From positions 1 to 33,212 of the forward strand of contig CAYPOY010000011.1 of NCBI GenBank assembly GCA_964412395.1: a stretch of DNA of 33,212 bases, in the 5' to 3' direction. Under the pieces are notes generated by a model. The model was not told where the DNA came from, ran no database searches, and was given only the letters and a program-made list of their open reading frames with translations. Positions 1-8,175 of this stretch are shown piece after piece. Position 1 is the stretch's first letter. Each line of letters opens with the position of its first letter. Origin of the DNA: CAYPOY01 sp964412395. Lineage in GTDB: Bacteria > Chloroflexota > Anaerolineae > B4-G1. The position numbers and the translations under genes were made by a program.

Positions 1-488
1 GTGAGGATGGGAGTGTCCAGGTTGACGAAGCCGTGGTCGTCGAGCCAATCGCGGATGGCACGGATGACGGTGGCCCGCACCCGCAGCACAGCCCACTGCC
101 GCTGCGAACGGATCCACAGATGACGGTGGTCCATCAGGAACTCGACCCCGTGCTCTTTGGGCTGAATGGGATAGTCCTGAGCCACCTGGAGCACCCGCAG
201 GCCCGTGACGCCCAGTTCATAGCCGCCGGGGATACCCGGGGCACGGTCGTCTTGGCGAACGGTGCCGGTAACGATAAGGGATGACTCCTGAGTCAGGCTC
301 CGAGTTGCCTCGAAAATCTCCAGGCTGACCTCCTTCTTGAAGACGACGCACTGGGCGAAGCCGGTGCCATCGCGCACCTGGAGGAACTGAAGTTTCCCCT
401 TATCAGTGCGATTGTGGAGCCACCCCTGGAACGTGACTTCCTCTCCCACGTGCTGAGCAATGTCCTGGATGCGGATTGTCTTAGGCAT
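1..488 (-). CDS. asnS: Asparaginyl-tRNA synthetase, N-terminal part (runs off the left edge)
   Basis: Charges tRNA(Asn) with asparagine in the cytoplasm. Translating from the ATG at 488 gives an open frame of 162 codons with no stop before the window edge, starting MPKTIRIQDIAQHVGEEV. Residues about 17-110 are the OB-fold anticodon-binding domain (GWLHNRTDKGKLQFLQVRDG, then a CVVFKKE strand). It continues into the start of the class II catalytic core: an EFLMDHRHLWIRS segment and a motif 1-like helix (AIRDWLDDHGFVNLDTPIL). The DHRHLWIRS segment fits AsnRS rather than AspRS. A strong AGGAGGG ribosome site precedes the ATG, and a sigma70-type promoter lies just upstream. An AsnRS means Asn-tRNA need not be made by transamidation, so the gatCA genes further on probably serve Gln-tRNA(Gln). 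Motifs 2 and 3 are outside the window. Confidence 0.93.
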   Translation of the reverse strand, partial: MPKTIRIQDIAQHVGEEVTFQGWLHNRTDKGKLQFLQVRDGTGFAQCVVFKKEVSLEIFEATRSLTQESSLIVTGTVRQDDRAPGIPGGYELGVTGLRVLQVAQDYPIQPKEHGVEFLMDHRHLWIRSQRQWAVLRVRATVIRAIRDWLDDHGFVNLDTPIL

Positions 489-520
489 AGCGAATTCTAC
501 CCTCCTGGTGCTTAGAGTAG

Positions 521-549
521 ATTGTACCGCAGAATGGGCAGGGTGACAA
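521..549 (-). promoter_or_regulatory. sigma70-type promoter of asnS
   Basis: On the minus strand a -35 TTGTCA (549-544) and a -10 TACAAT (526-521) are 17 bp apart, about 33 bp upstream of the asnS start codon. Both hexamers match consensus at 5 of 6 positions. Inferred from sequence only. Confidence 0.7.
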
Positions 550-595
550 GGGGCGAGGGAGCAGTGGAGCAAGGGGGCAGAAGGGCGGACTGGAT

Positions 596-624
596 TTTAC
601 AATTCCTCGATATTGTGCTATTAT
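596..624 (+). promoter_or_regulatory. Extended -10 promoter for secreted protein gene 1
   Basis: -35 TTTACA (596-601), 17-bp spacer, -10 TATTAT (619-624) preceded by a TGC extended -10 element. The same layout recurs at 1675-1703 before gene 2, with the AATTCCT.GATATTGTGCTAT spacer conserved. A start near 631 would give a leader of about 340 nt. Confidence 0.65.
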
Positions 625-973
625 ATACTATCTCTAATCGCCAGGAGGACGGCGGCACCGCTGGCAGGAATGACAGCACTTGAGAGAATCTTCCGGTCAG
701 ACGCCTGGCGGTGGAGGTGGAGTGCAGACGTAGACTTGACCGGCTTGTGAGCCAGTGCTTGCGCTCCGAGCGATGCTGGCCCTGGGCAGGTCTACAGCCG
801 CCGCTGGGTAATGTGAAAGGAGGTGATGCTTAGAGTGCAAGGATGGTAAGTTCTTCGGCTTGTTGGTTTGTTGGGGTGTGCACCTCACGGTCGTTCGAAA
901 GGCGAAAATACCCTGCCAAAGGATGGCCGAGCAGTCAGATGCAAGCCCAGACTATCTTCATGGAGGAGAGAAC
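625..973 (+). ncRNA. Long structured leader (copy 1) upstream of secreted protein gene 1
   Basis: This roughly 350-nt untranslated stretch is homologous to the leader at 1704-2028. Helices supported in both copies: an outer stem GGAGTGC (719-725) with GCGCTCC (761-767), which in copy 2 becomes GGGTGT with ACACCC; an inner hairpin around a TTGTGA loop (740-755); and a long-range GTAGAC (730-735) with GTCTAC (790-795). A 21-nt segment at 770-790 is identical in both copies. Further on are a GAAAGGAGGTG purine block (815-825), an ATGGTAAGT segment and a GGGGT/ACCTC hairpin near 871-884. I do not recognise a named riboswitch class. It could be a cis-regulatory RNA or a diverged upstream duplication; the compensating stem changes favour RNA. 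Confidence 0.55.
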
Positions 974-1537
974 ATGTCAAGAAGCACACGTTTCCTTATC
1001 AGTACCATGGTGGCGACTGCCCTGCTGCTGATTGTCTTGGCTAGTATCGCGTTCGCCAAGGCACCAGAAGCAAGCGACGCTGACGTCGTTGACAGTGCCA
1101 TCCGAGCCACAAACATCGTCACCCCCACCACCGATTCTTACATGCCGAAGACTATCACGGACTTCGGCACCTACACTTTCACCTACCCAATCGTGCTGCA
1201 CCACGCAATCTCCACCCCTCTCACGACGACTGTCCGACTCACCGTCACACTGGACCCCTATTTGATTTTCGACCCCGAGAGCGGCACGCTCCTGCTGCCA
1301 GGTGATGGCACGCTCCTGTTCCCAGAGAGTAACACGATCGTCTGGGAGCCAACGTTGACGTATTGCCAGCCGGCTACCCTGACCGTCACCGCAGAAGGCA
1401 CTTTCGATCAAGGGACGCTGGACTTGGGCGTCACGGCATTGACGACTATAGTGGAGTGGGACGGCAACAGCCGCGACCTGGTGACACGCCTGCTTCTGTA
1501 CAAGATCTACCTGCCCATCGTCGTGAGAAACTTCTAG
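974..1537 (+). CDS. Small secreted protein with C-terminal YLPIVVRN tail
   Basis: 187 residues, no recognised enzyme domain. The ATG at 974 is preferred over upstream starts in the frame because GGAGGAGAG sits just before it and the protein then begins with a classic signal peptide (MSRSTRFLIS, a hydrophobic stretch to about residue 28, then AFAKA). The mature part is Thr/Val-rich and predicted beta-strand. It resembles one immunoglobulin-like domain (YTFTYPIVLHH, TTTVRLTVTLDPYLIF, TLTVTAEGTFDQGTLDLGV) with a single Cys near the middle. It ends KIYLPIVVRNF, a tail shared with the next two proteins. It has its own promoter and leader and is closed by a strong hairpin terminator, so it is monocistronic. 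Likely extracellular or surface-held; specific role unknown. Confidence 0.8.
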   Translation: MSRSTRFLISTMVATALLLIVLASIAFAKAPEASDADVVDSAIRATNIVTPTTDSYMPKTITDFGTYTFTYPIVLHHAISTPLTTTVRLTVTLDPYLIFDPESGTLLLPGDGTLLFPESNTIVWEPTLTYCQPATLTVTAEGTFDQGTLDLGVTALTTIVEWDGNSRDLVTRLLLYKIYLPIVVRNF

Positions 1538-1574
1538 CGAGCCCGGACAGTCGACCGACGTGCGGCCCGCAAGC

Positions 1575-1609
1575 AAAGAGCCGGTGGCTCGGGGAGCCAC
1601 CGGCTCTTT
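1575..1609 (+). terminator. Intrinsic-type hairpin after secreted protein gene 1
   Basis: A perfect 15-bp stem, AAAGAGCCGGTGGCT with AGCCACCGGCTCTTT, around a CGGGG loop, ending in TTTATC. It lies 38 bp after the stop codon. From here to the next promoter (1610-1674) I see no gene. Confidence 0.8.
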
Positions 1610-1674
1610 ATCAAATCAGGTCTGGGCAGCGGCCCAACCTGGTGCTCGGCGAGGATCTCCTGACCCCGCTGGAT

Positions 1675-1703
1675 TTCTCAATTCCTTGATATTGTGCTAT
1701 GAT
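1675..1703 (+). promoter_or_regulatory. Extended -10 promoter for secreted protein genes 2 and 3
   Basis: -10 TATGAT (1698-1703) with TGC directly upstream, and a weak -35 TTCTCA (1675-1680) at 17 bp. Homologous to the promoter at 596-624. The weak -35 suggests reliance on the extended -10. Confidence 0.6.
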
Positions 1704-2028
1704 ATTCCTGCCTCCTACCGCGCGCTGGCGAGAAGACTGCGGCACCGCTGGCAGGTGGCATGAATGGCAACACAATGGACGGCGATCGGACAGCAAGAGG
1801 GGGAAGTGCGGGTGTAGACTTGACCGGCCTGTGAGCCGGCGCTCGCACACCCAGCGATGCTGGCCCTGGGCAGGACTACAGCCGTCGCCTGGTAGTGCGA
1901 AAGGAGGTGGAGCCTGGAAACGATAATGGTAAGTCCCTCGCCCAGTTAGTTGTTGGGGTACGTACCCCACGATCGTTCAAAAAACGAAAAAAACATGATA
2001 ATCAGGCAAGCAAATGGAGGATAGAACA
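1704..2028 (+). ncRNA. Long structured leader (copy 2) upstream of secreted protein gene 2
   Basis: Second copy of the leader described at 625-973. GGGTGT (1810-1815) pairs with ACACCC (1847-1852) and encloses a 5-bp hairpin CCGGC/GCCGG with a CTGTGA loop (1824-1839). TGTAG (1813-1817) can pair with CTACA (1876-1880), competing with the outer stem. The 21-nt identical core is at 1854-1874. GAAAGGAGGTG follows, then ATGGTAAGT and a fully palindromic GGGGTACGTACCCC. Between the two copies the outer stem changes sequence but keeps pairing, and the last hairpin exchanges a G-U for a G-C pair. No open frame of note is conserved between the two leaders. Confidence 0.55.
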
Positions 2029-4845
2029 ATGAGTAGAACAAGATTTGTCGCCATCCTCGGATCCTTGGCTGTGAGCGTCGTCACACTGACAGCGCTGCTA
2101 GTGCTGCTGGGCGCTCTCGGCGGCAGCGGATTGCCAGTGGCACAGGCAGCACCCCATATCAGCGCCGCCCAGGGTGATGTGACTATCAACGAGGTCCGCA
2201 TTGACCAGCCAGATAGTGACAACGACGAGTACTTTGAATTGGCTGGTACTGCTAATGCATCTCTTGATGGTCTGACCTACCTGGTGATTGGTGACGGTGC
2301 CGGTGGCAGCGGGGTCATAGAAGCAGTTGTAGCCCTGACTGGAACCACGATTCCGGCCGACGGCTTCTTCTTGGTGGCTGAAGACGACGACACCTTTGGG
2401 GCCGTGGCCGACTTGACCGCCACCTTAAACTTCGAGAATAGTGACAACGTGACCCACCTGCTGGTTGATGGGTTCACGGGTTCCAATGGCGATGATCTCG
2501 ACACCGATGACGACGGAGTCTTGGACAGCACTCCTTGGACGCAGATCGTTGATCTGGTCGCTCTAATAGAGGAAGAGAACCCGCCTGCAGGCACTGAGTA
2601 TCACTATGGCCCCCCCACGGTCGGACCCGATGGAAGTTACGTTCCCGGCCATGTATACAAGTGCTATGCAACCTGGCTAATCGGCGAGTTCAATCCTGTC
2701 GGTGGAGACGACACACCTGGCATAGCAAACAACTGCCCGGCCCAGTACGACGCCGGTATCGCTAAGACCGGCCTCATCGCCCTGATGCCCGGCACCGACG
2801 TCACCTACACCATCTCCTACTCTAATGCTGGCGTCGAGGGCCTGACCAGCGTTGTCATCACCGACGAACTGCCGGCCGGCGCGACCTACGTCACCGACAC
2901 CAGCGGTCTGACCTGTGCTGCCTGCACAGCGGGCGCTACCGGGCCCCTCGCCTGGACCCTGGGAACTACACTAACCTTCGGCTCCGGCGTCTCCTTCGAC
3001 CTGGTAGTCCACATCACAGACACGGCTAGTGGCGATCTCGTCAACACCGTCAGCATCACCGCCGACCGGGATGATGATCTGACCAACAACGAAGACACAC
3101 ATATCGGCCGTGCCACCGCCTACGACCTGGAGGTCACCAAGAGTGTAGACACGGAGCCAATCTTTATCGAGAATGGCTTTAGCGGCCAACTGGTGACTTA
3201 CACCATTAAAGTCCAAAACTACTCCCTCGTGACCGACACCACCGCCCTCACCATCACTGACGTGCTGCCGGACAGTTTCGTCTACGTCAGCGACGATAGC
3301 GGCATGGCACCTCCTTCCGGCACCGGCACCGCTGGCCTCCCGCTCGTCTGGACCTTCACCGACATCATCACCCATGGCACCTCCATCGAATTCCACGTCG
3401 TCGTCTCGGCGACTGACAGCATCCTGACCAGCGGGCTGTACCAGAACCAGGTCGGCATCGTCGGCGATCCCGCGGATAGCGAGATCGGCAACAACACAGC
3501 GCAGGACACTGGCGTCTTTGTCTGGCGGCTCATCAGCATCGCCGACGCCCGTGCCTTGCCCGACGGCGCATCCGTCTACGCCAGCGGCTATGTAAACTTC
3601 CCGCCAGGCCTGCTTCACGGCGCGACCCAGACCTACGACCAGTTCATGCTCCAAGACGCCGCCCTGGGCACCAGCGGCCTGGCCGTTTACTACACCGGCT
3701 CGACGGACAAATTCGCCGACTTCGCCGCCGGTGATGAGGTGCGCGTGCGCGGTACGATGGATGAGTACAATGGCAAGCGGGAGATCATCGTTGTCACGCC
3801 AGCCCACGCCATCACAACTGGCAACAGCGTCAGCCTGATCCCCTGGGAACGGCAGACCGGCCAGATCGGCGAGAGCACCGAGGGCATCCTGGTACAGGTC
3901 AGCGGCACGGTGCTGACGGCGACATCCAGCTACCTGAACATTGACGACGGGAGCGGCGTGACCACTATCTACCGAGACTGGGACACCGGTGTTAGCCTGG
4001 CTGACTTTGAGGAAGACGACGCAGTGTGGGTCCTGGGCGTCAGCACACAGTACGACCCTAGTGAGCCTTACGACAGCGGCTACCAGGTCATCCCGCGCTT
4101 CCAGAGCGATATCACTGAGTACCCGCGCGTGCTGAGCGTCGGCCCGGCGGACGGCGCGACCGGCGTGGCCGTGGGCGCCAACGTGACCGCCACCTTCAAC
4201 CTGACGATGACCAATGTGGACACCACCACCTTCCTGCTAGAAGGCCCCGGCGGCGCAGTGGACGGCGTGGTCACCTACGACGACGCAACCCAGACCGCCA
4301 CCTTCGATCCCATCGCCGATCTGGATTACAGCACCACCTACACCGCCACGCTCGTCGCGGAACTGGCAGCTACAAATGGTCTGACACGGGGAAAGGACAT
4401 TGACTGGTCCTTCACCGCTGGTATGCCTGACCTGGCTATCGCCAAGACAGTGGAGCCAGAAACCGACGTACCGCTGGGCAGCGTCGTTACATACACCATT
4501 ATGCTCGTCAACAACGGCGACGGCGTAGCCACCGGCGTGGTGATGACCGACGAACTGCCGTCCGAAGTGGAGTTCGGTGGGTGGATAGTGAATGAGGGCA
4601 CGGCGGAGCTACCAGACCCGCCCGGCGACACGATCGAGTGGGGGCCGCGGCCCGTCGTTGGTGGTGACAGTTACACCATCCGCTTCACCGCCACGGTGAC
4701 GACCAGCACCACTTGCTATGGAGCCGTCGTCACCAACACCGTTGAATTCGACTCCGTCAACGCCGGAAGCGACTTCGACGACGCCGTCTTCACCACCGAA
4801 GGGCTCCAGCGCATCTACCTGCCTCTGGTCACCCGCAACTACTAG
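2029..4845 (+). CDS. Large secreted multidomain protein (LTD-like, DUF11 repeats, OB-like, Ig-like, YLPLV tail)
   Basis: 938 residues. The start at 2029 is chosen because GGAGG at 2016-2020 precedes it; the in-frame ATG at 2014 overlaps that site. Order: signal peptide (1-42); lamin-tail-like domain (about 45-220, INEVRIDQPDSDNDEYFELAG), with an Asp-rich stretch DDLDTDDDGVLD that may bind calcium; two DUF11 domains (about 240-350 and 360-490, with TDELPAGATYV and TDVLPDSFVYV); an OB-like region (about 500-700, AGDEVRVRGTMDEYNG); a Big_5-like Ig domain (about 705-805); a third DUF11 (about 807-925); and the tail RIYLPLVTRNY. DUF11 domains are common in bacterial surface proteins. The OB-like part resembles modules attached to extracellular nucleases, such as the next gene. 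Probably a surface or matrix protein; no catalytic domain seen. Confidence 0.82.
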   Translation: MSRTRFVAILGSLAVSVVTLTALLVLLGALGGSGLPVAQAAPHISAAQGDVTINEVRIDQPDSDNDEYFELAGTANASLDGLTYLVIGDGAGGSGVIEAVVALTGTTIPADGFFLVAEDDDTFGAVADLTATLNFENSDNVTHLLVDGFTGSNGDDLDTDDDGVLDSTPWTQIVDLVALIEEENPPAGTEYHYGPPTVGPDGSYVPGHVYKCYATWLIGEFNPVGGDDTPGIANNCPAQYDAGIAKTGLIALMPGTDVTYTISYSNAGVEGLTSVVITDELPAGATYVTDTSGLTCAACTAGATGPLAWTLGTTLTFGSGVSFDLVVHITDTASGDLVNTVSITADRDDDLTNNEDTHIGRATAYDLEVTKSVDTEPIFIENGFSGQLVTYTIKVQNYSLVTDTTALTITDVLPDSFVYVSDDSGMAPPSGTGTAGLPLVWTFTDIITHGTSIEFHVVVSATDSILTSGLYQNQVGIVGDPADSEIGNNTAQDTGVFVWRLISIADARALPDGASVYASGYVNFPPGLLHGATQTYDQFMLQDAALGTSGLAVYYTGSTDKFADFAAGDEVRVRGTMDEYNGKREIIVVTPAHAITTGNSVSLIPWERQTGQIGESTEGILVQVSGTVLTATSSYLNIDDGSGVTTIYRDWDTGVSLADFEEDDAVWVLGVSTQYDPSEPYDSGYQVIPRFQSDITEYPRVLSVGPADGATGVAVGANVTATFNLTMTNVDTTTFLLEGPGGAVDGVVTYDDATQTATFDPIADLDYSTTYTATLVAELAATNGLTRGKDIDWSFTAGMPDLAIAKTVEPETDVPLGSVVTYTIMLVNNGDGVATGVVMTDELPSEVEFGGWIVNEGTAELPDPPGDTIEWGPRPVVGGDSYTIRFTATVTTSTTCYGAVVTNTVEFDSVNAGSDFDDAVFTTEGLQRIYLPLVTRNY

Positions 4846-4860
4846 CCAGGAATCGCTATG

Positions 4861-4895
4861 AAGGTGTCAGACATCTACGGGGTGCCTGGCACCTT
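4861..4895. repeat. Short hairpin repeat between secreted genes 2 and 3
   Basis: AAGGTGTCA (4861-4869) pairs with TGGCACCTT (4887-4895), with one G-U, and a second small palindrome GGTGCCTGGCACC lies inside the right half. It resembles dispersed GGTGCC palindromes. It could attenuate read-through from gene 2 to gene 3; no U-tract follows. Confidence 0.45.
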
Positions 4896-4916
4896 TGACA
4901 TCGGAGGGAAAGAATA

Positions 4917-7900
4917 GTGAAAAGGACAACCTTGTATCTGAGCATCTCCCTGCTCTTGCCCCTCGGGCTTCTACTGGCGGTGCTGGCCCTCACCGGCACG
5001 CCCGCCACCGCCGCGCCCAGCGCCATCACCCCCATCTACAACATCCAGTACACCACCGACCCGTCGGGCGACTCGCCGCTGGCGGGACAGGTCGTCACCA
5101 CCACCGGCATCGTCTACGCCGTTTATTCCGGCAAGGGTTTCTGCATCGCCGACGCAGCCGGTCCCTGGCACGGCATCTACGTCTACTACCCCAGCGGCAC
5201 GATGCCGCAGGTCGGCGACGAAGTGCAGGTGCAGGGCACGGTCCAAGAATACTACGGCCTTACAGAACTGGCGAACTACGCTTCTTACACCGTTCTCAGC
5301 AGCGGCAACCCCATCTACGCCCCCAGTGTCATCACCGCTGCACAGATCAAATACAATAACAGCGCCAGCGAGCCCTACGAGTCGGTCTTCGTAGAGGTGC
5401 ACGACATCGAGGTGGCAGCCGGGATAGACAGTCACGGCATCTGGACTTTCACCGACACCAGTGGTGGCTCCGGCAAGGTGGACGACTGGGCCTACCACGC
5501 GGAGCCGGACGTGGGAGACAAGTACGCCATCCTGCGGGGGGCGCTGATCTACGACTGGAACGAATTCAAGATTATGCCCCGCGACACCGACGACGTCGCC
5601 CGGGCGTCCTACCTTGACATCCAAAAGGACGCACCGCCCAACATAGCCCCCGGTGAACTCTTCACCTATACCGTCACCGTCGAGAACCAACTGGGCTTCA
5701 CCCTCAACGACCTGGTGATCACCGACGTCGTTCCGGCCAATGCCACCTTCGCCTATGCACTGGACAGCGGCGCGGAAAGCAGCGGCGTCGTGAGTTGGAC
5801 GGTCGCCACCCTGGCCCACCTGAACAGCACCACGGCCCGTTTTGCCGTCACGGCGACCAGTAGCATCACGTCCATCATCAACGCCGACTATGCCGTCATG
5901 GCGGCCAACTTCATCACCCCCACGGCCGGTGTGCCCGTTGTGACTATCGTGGATACCAGGTTGGCTATTCACCACATCCAGGGGGCTGGTCACGTCTCGC
6001 CGCTGGTTGACCGGGACGTGCAGGATGTTCGCGGCATCGTCACGGCAATACGTTCAGACGGCTTCTACATGCAAGATGACGATCCCGATAGCGACGATGC
6101 CACTTCGGAGGCTATCTTCGTCTATACGAGTAGCGCACCCGCTGTCGCTGTGGGTGACGAGGTGTTGGTGAGTGGCACCGTCATGGAGAGCGGCAGCGAT
6201 CTCTCGACGACACGGATCGGCGACTCGCCAACCGTCGTCGTGCAGTCCGGTGGCAACGCACTGCCTACGACTACTATCATCGGCACTGACGGACGTATCC
6301 CGCCGGATATGGTCATTGACGACGACGGGATGACCAGCTTCGACCCCGCCACGGACGGCATTGACTTTTACGAAAGCCTGGAAGGGATGCTGGTGCAGGT
6401 CAACGACGCCGTGGTGGTCGGCCCCACCAGCTATGGTGCGATCCCCGTCGTCGGCGACAATGGCGCCAACGCCGGTCTCCTCACGCCACGCGGCGGCATC
6501 GTCATCCGGCAAAACGATTTCAACCCCGAGCGTATCATCATCGACGACGCCATCGTCTCCGCCGAGCCGACGGTCAACGTCGGCGCAGTCTTCGCCAGCC
6601 CGATCGTGGGTGTGATTGACTACAGCTCCGGTAACTTTAAGCTCCTCAAACCCGAGCCTCTACCGGGCGCATCGGGCGGGGTGATTTCGGAGACGACGAC
6701 AGCGCCTACTGCCAACCAACTCCGCGTCGCTTCGTTCAATGTCTACAACCTCGACCCGGGTGACAGCGCGGCGAGGCTCGCCGGGCTGGCTGGTCAGATT
6801 GTCAACAACCTCCAGGCACCGGACATCATCGGCTTGCAGGAAATTCAGGACAACAGCGGCCCCACCGACGACGGCACCGTTGACGCCACCCAGACCTATG
6901 CCACGCTGATCGCCGCCATTCAAGCGGCCGGCGGCCCGACCTACGAGTTCCGCGACATCAGCCCGGAGAACAACCAGGATGGCGGCGCGCCGGGCGGCAA
7001 CATCCGCGTTGGCTTCCTCTTCCGCACGGATCGCGGGTTGACCTTCGTGGACCGCCCCGGCGGTGATGCCACCACAGCGGTCACAGTGACGGAGGGTGCC
7101 ACCGGCGTCGAGCTTTCGCTCAGTCCTGGCCGTATTGACCCGACCAACCCGGCTTTCGACGATAGCCGCAAACCGCTGGTGGGCGAGTTCCTCTTCAACG
7201 GTCACAAATTGTTCGTCGTCGTCAATCACTTCAACTCCAAAGGTGGCGATGACCCGCTCTTTGGCCACAGCCAACCGCCCGTCCTGCACTCCGAGATTCA
7301 GCGTAATCTGCAGGCGCAGGTGGTCAACGACTTCGTTGACAGCATCCTGGCGCTGGACGCCGATGCCAGCGTGATCGTGCTGGGTGACCTGAACGACTTC
7401 CAGTTCTCGATGCCTGTTTCCGACACCCTGGCAGCCGACGTGCTGACCAATCTTATGAACACCCTACCCATCACCGAGCAGTACACCTACATCTACGAGG
7501 GCAACTCGCAGGTGCTGGATCATATCCTGGCCAGCGACTATCTGTTCGAGAACGCGTTCGTTGGCTTCGACGTCGTCCACGTCAACGCTGAGTTCGCCTA
7601 CTCGAGCCTGCGGCCCAGCGATCACGATCCCGTCGTGGCGACCTTCCTCATCGAGCCGAGTCTCTCCATCACGAAGGAAGTGACGCCCACCGCCGACGTG
7701 CCGCTGGGCGGCGTCGTCACCTACACCATCACGCTGGAAAACAGCGGCGACGGCGACGCAGCGGGTGTGGTGATGACCGACACACTGCCTCCGGAGATCG
7801 CCTTCGGCGGGTGGGTGCAGCAGGGCTCGGCGTTGCTGCCAGACCCGCCCGGCGACACCATAACCTGGGGGCCGTGGTCTGTGCCCGCTGGCAGGGATTA

Positions 7901-8072
7901 CACCATCCGCTTCACCGCCACGGTGACGACCAGCACCGCTTACTACGGAGCTGACGTCACCAACCCAGTCGGGTTTACTTCCATCAACGCTGGCAGCGGT
8001 TCCGACGACGCCGTCTTCACTATCGAAGCGCTCCACCGCATCTACTTGCCGCTTGTCGTGCGCAACGGCTAA
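4917..8072 (+). CDS. Secreted endonuclease/exonuclease/phosphatase-family nuclease with DUF11 and YLPLV tail
   Basis: 1051 residues, GTG start after GGAGGGAAAG. Signal peptide 1-32; OB-like domain about 38-220; DUF11 about 230-350; second OB-like region about 355-590; endonuclease/exonuclease/phosphatase (EEP) domain about 600-910; DUF11 about 930-1040; tail RIYLPLVVRNG. The EEP signature residues are present in order: ASFNVYNLD, the metal-binding Glu in GLQEIQ (about 640), NHFNSKGGD (about 770), GDLNDF (about 822), LDHILAS (about 868) and SDHDPVVATF (about 901). This layout is that of ExeM/NucH-type extracellular nucleases, which degrade extracellular DNA for nutrition or biofilm turnover. 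It lies 71 bp after gene 2 with no promoter seen, so it is probably co-transcribed under the gene 2 leader. Its DUF11-plus-tail is a near duplicate of the end of gene 2. Confidence 0.88.
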   Translation: MKRTTLYLSISLLLPLGLLLAVLALTGTPATAAPSAITPIYNIQYTTDPSGDSPLAGQVVTTTGIVYAVYSGKGFCIADAAGPWHGIYVYYPSGTMPQVGDEVQVQGTVQEYYGLTELANYASYTVLSSGNPIYAPSVITAAQIKYNNSASEPYESVFVEVHDIEVAAGIDSHGIWTFTDTSGGSGKVDDWAYHAEPDVGDKYAILRGALIYDWNEFKIMPRDTDDVARASYLDIQKDAPPNIAPGELFTYTVTVENQLGFTLNDLVITDVVPANATFAYALDSGAESSGVVSWTVATLAHLNSTTARFAVTATSSITSIINADYAVMAANFITPTAGVPVVTIVDTRLAIHHIQGAGHVSPLVDRDVQDVRGIVTAIRSDGFYMQDDDPDSDDATSEAIFVYTSSAPAVAVGDEVLVSGTVMESGSDLSTTRIGDSPTVVVQSGGNALPTTTIIGTDGRIPPDMVIDDDGMTSFDPATDGIDFYESLEGMLVQVNDAVVVGPTSYGAIPVVGDNGANAGLLTPRGGIVIRQNDFNPERIIIDDAIVSAEPTVNVGAVFASPIVGVIDYSSGNFKLLKPEPLPGASGGVISETTTAPTANQLRVASFNVYNLDPGDSAARLAGLAGQIVNNLQAPDIIGLQEIQDNSGPTDDGTVDATQTYATLIAAIQAAGGPTYEFRDISPENNQDGGAPGGNIRVGFLFRTDRGLTFVDRPGGDATTAVTVTEGATGVELSLSPGRIDPTNPAFDDSRKPLVGEFLFNGHKLFVVVNHFNSKGGDDPLFGHSQPPVLHSEIQRNLQAQVVNDFVDSILALDADASVIVLGDLNDFQFSMPVSDTLAADVLTNLMNTLPITEQYTYIYEGNSQVLDHILASDYLFENAFVGFDVVHVNAEFAYSSLRPSDHDPVVATFLIEPSLSITKEVTPTADVPLGGVVTYTITLENSGDGDAAGVVMTDTLPPEIAFGGWVQQGSALLPDPPGDTITWGPWSVPAGRDYTIRFTATVTTSTAYYGADVTNPVGFTSINAGSGSDDAVFTIEALHRIYLPLVVRNG

Positions 8073-8098
8073 GCCGCCACTTCCAAAGCATACAAAAT

Positions 8099-8130
8099 GA
8101 GCGCCACCGGCAACGCGACCGGTGGCGCTC
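8099..8130. terminator. Bidirectional hairpin between convergent genes
   Basis: 12-bp perfect stem GAGCGCCACCGG/CCGGTGGCGCTC with an 8-nt loop. On the minus strand it is followed by ATTTTGT, so it fits best as terminator of the VTT gene, and it can also end the nuclease transcript. Confidence 0.7.
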
Positions 8131-8175
8131 GCGCTTTGCACGACTTCGCCCATCAAAAGCGGAGCGTCTGCAAAA

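Noticed and set aside
625..973. T-box or known riboswitch in the leader
   Set aside because: The GGGGTGTGCACC hairpin superficially recalls a T-box antiterminator, but the consensus AGGGTGGNACCGCG is absent and the downstream genes are not aminoacylation or amino-acid genes. c-di-GMP, cobalamin, SAM and c-di-AMP hallmarks were also not found by eye.
843..1031. 62-codon frame in leader 1 as a small protein gene
   Set aside because: Leader 2 keeps only the first few codons (ATGGTAAGT) and then stops after seven codons, so a conserved peptide is not supported.
4971..5993. 340-codon open frame on the minus strand inside the nuclease gene
   Set aside because: It is the antisense shadow of a clear EEP-nuclease gene, with Asp/Gly/Val-rich nonsense sequence and no ribosome site. 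The same holds for 2971-3807, 7464-8210 and 17469-18992.
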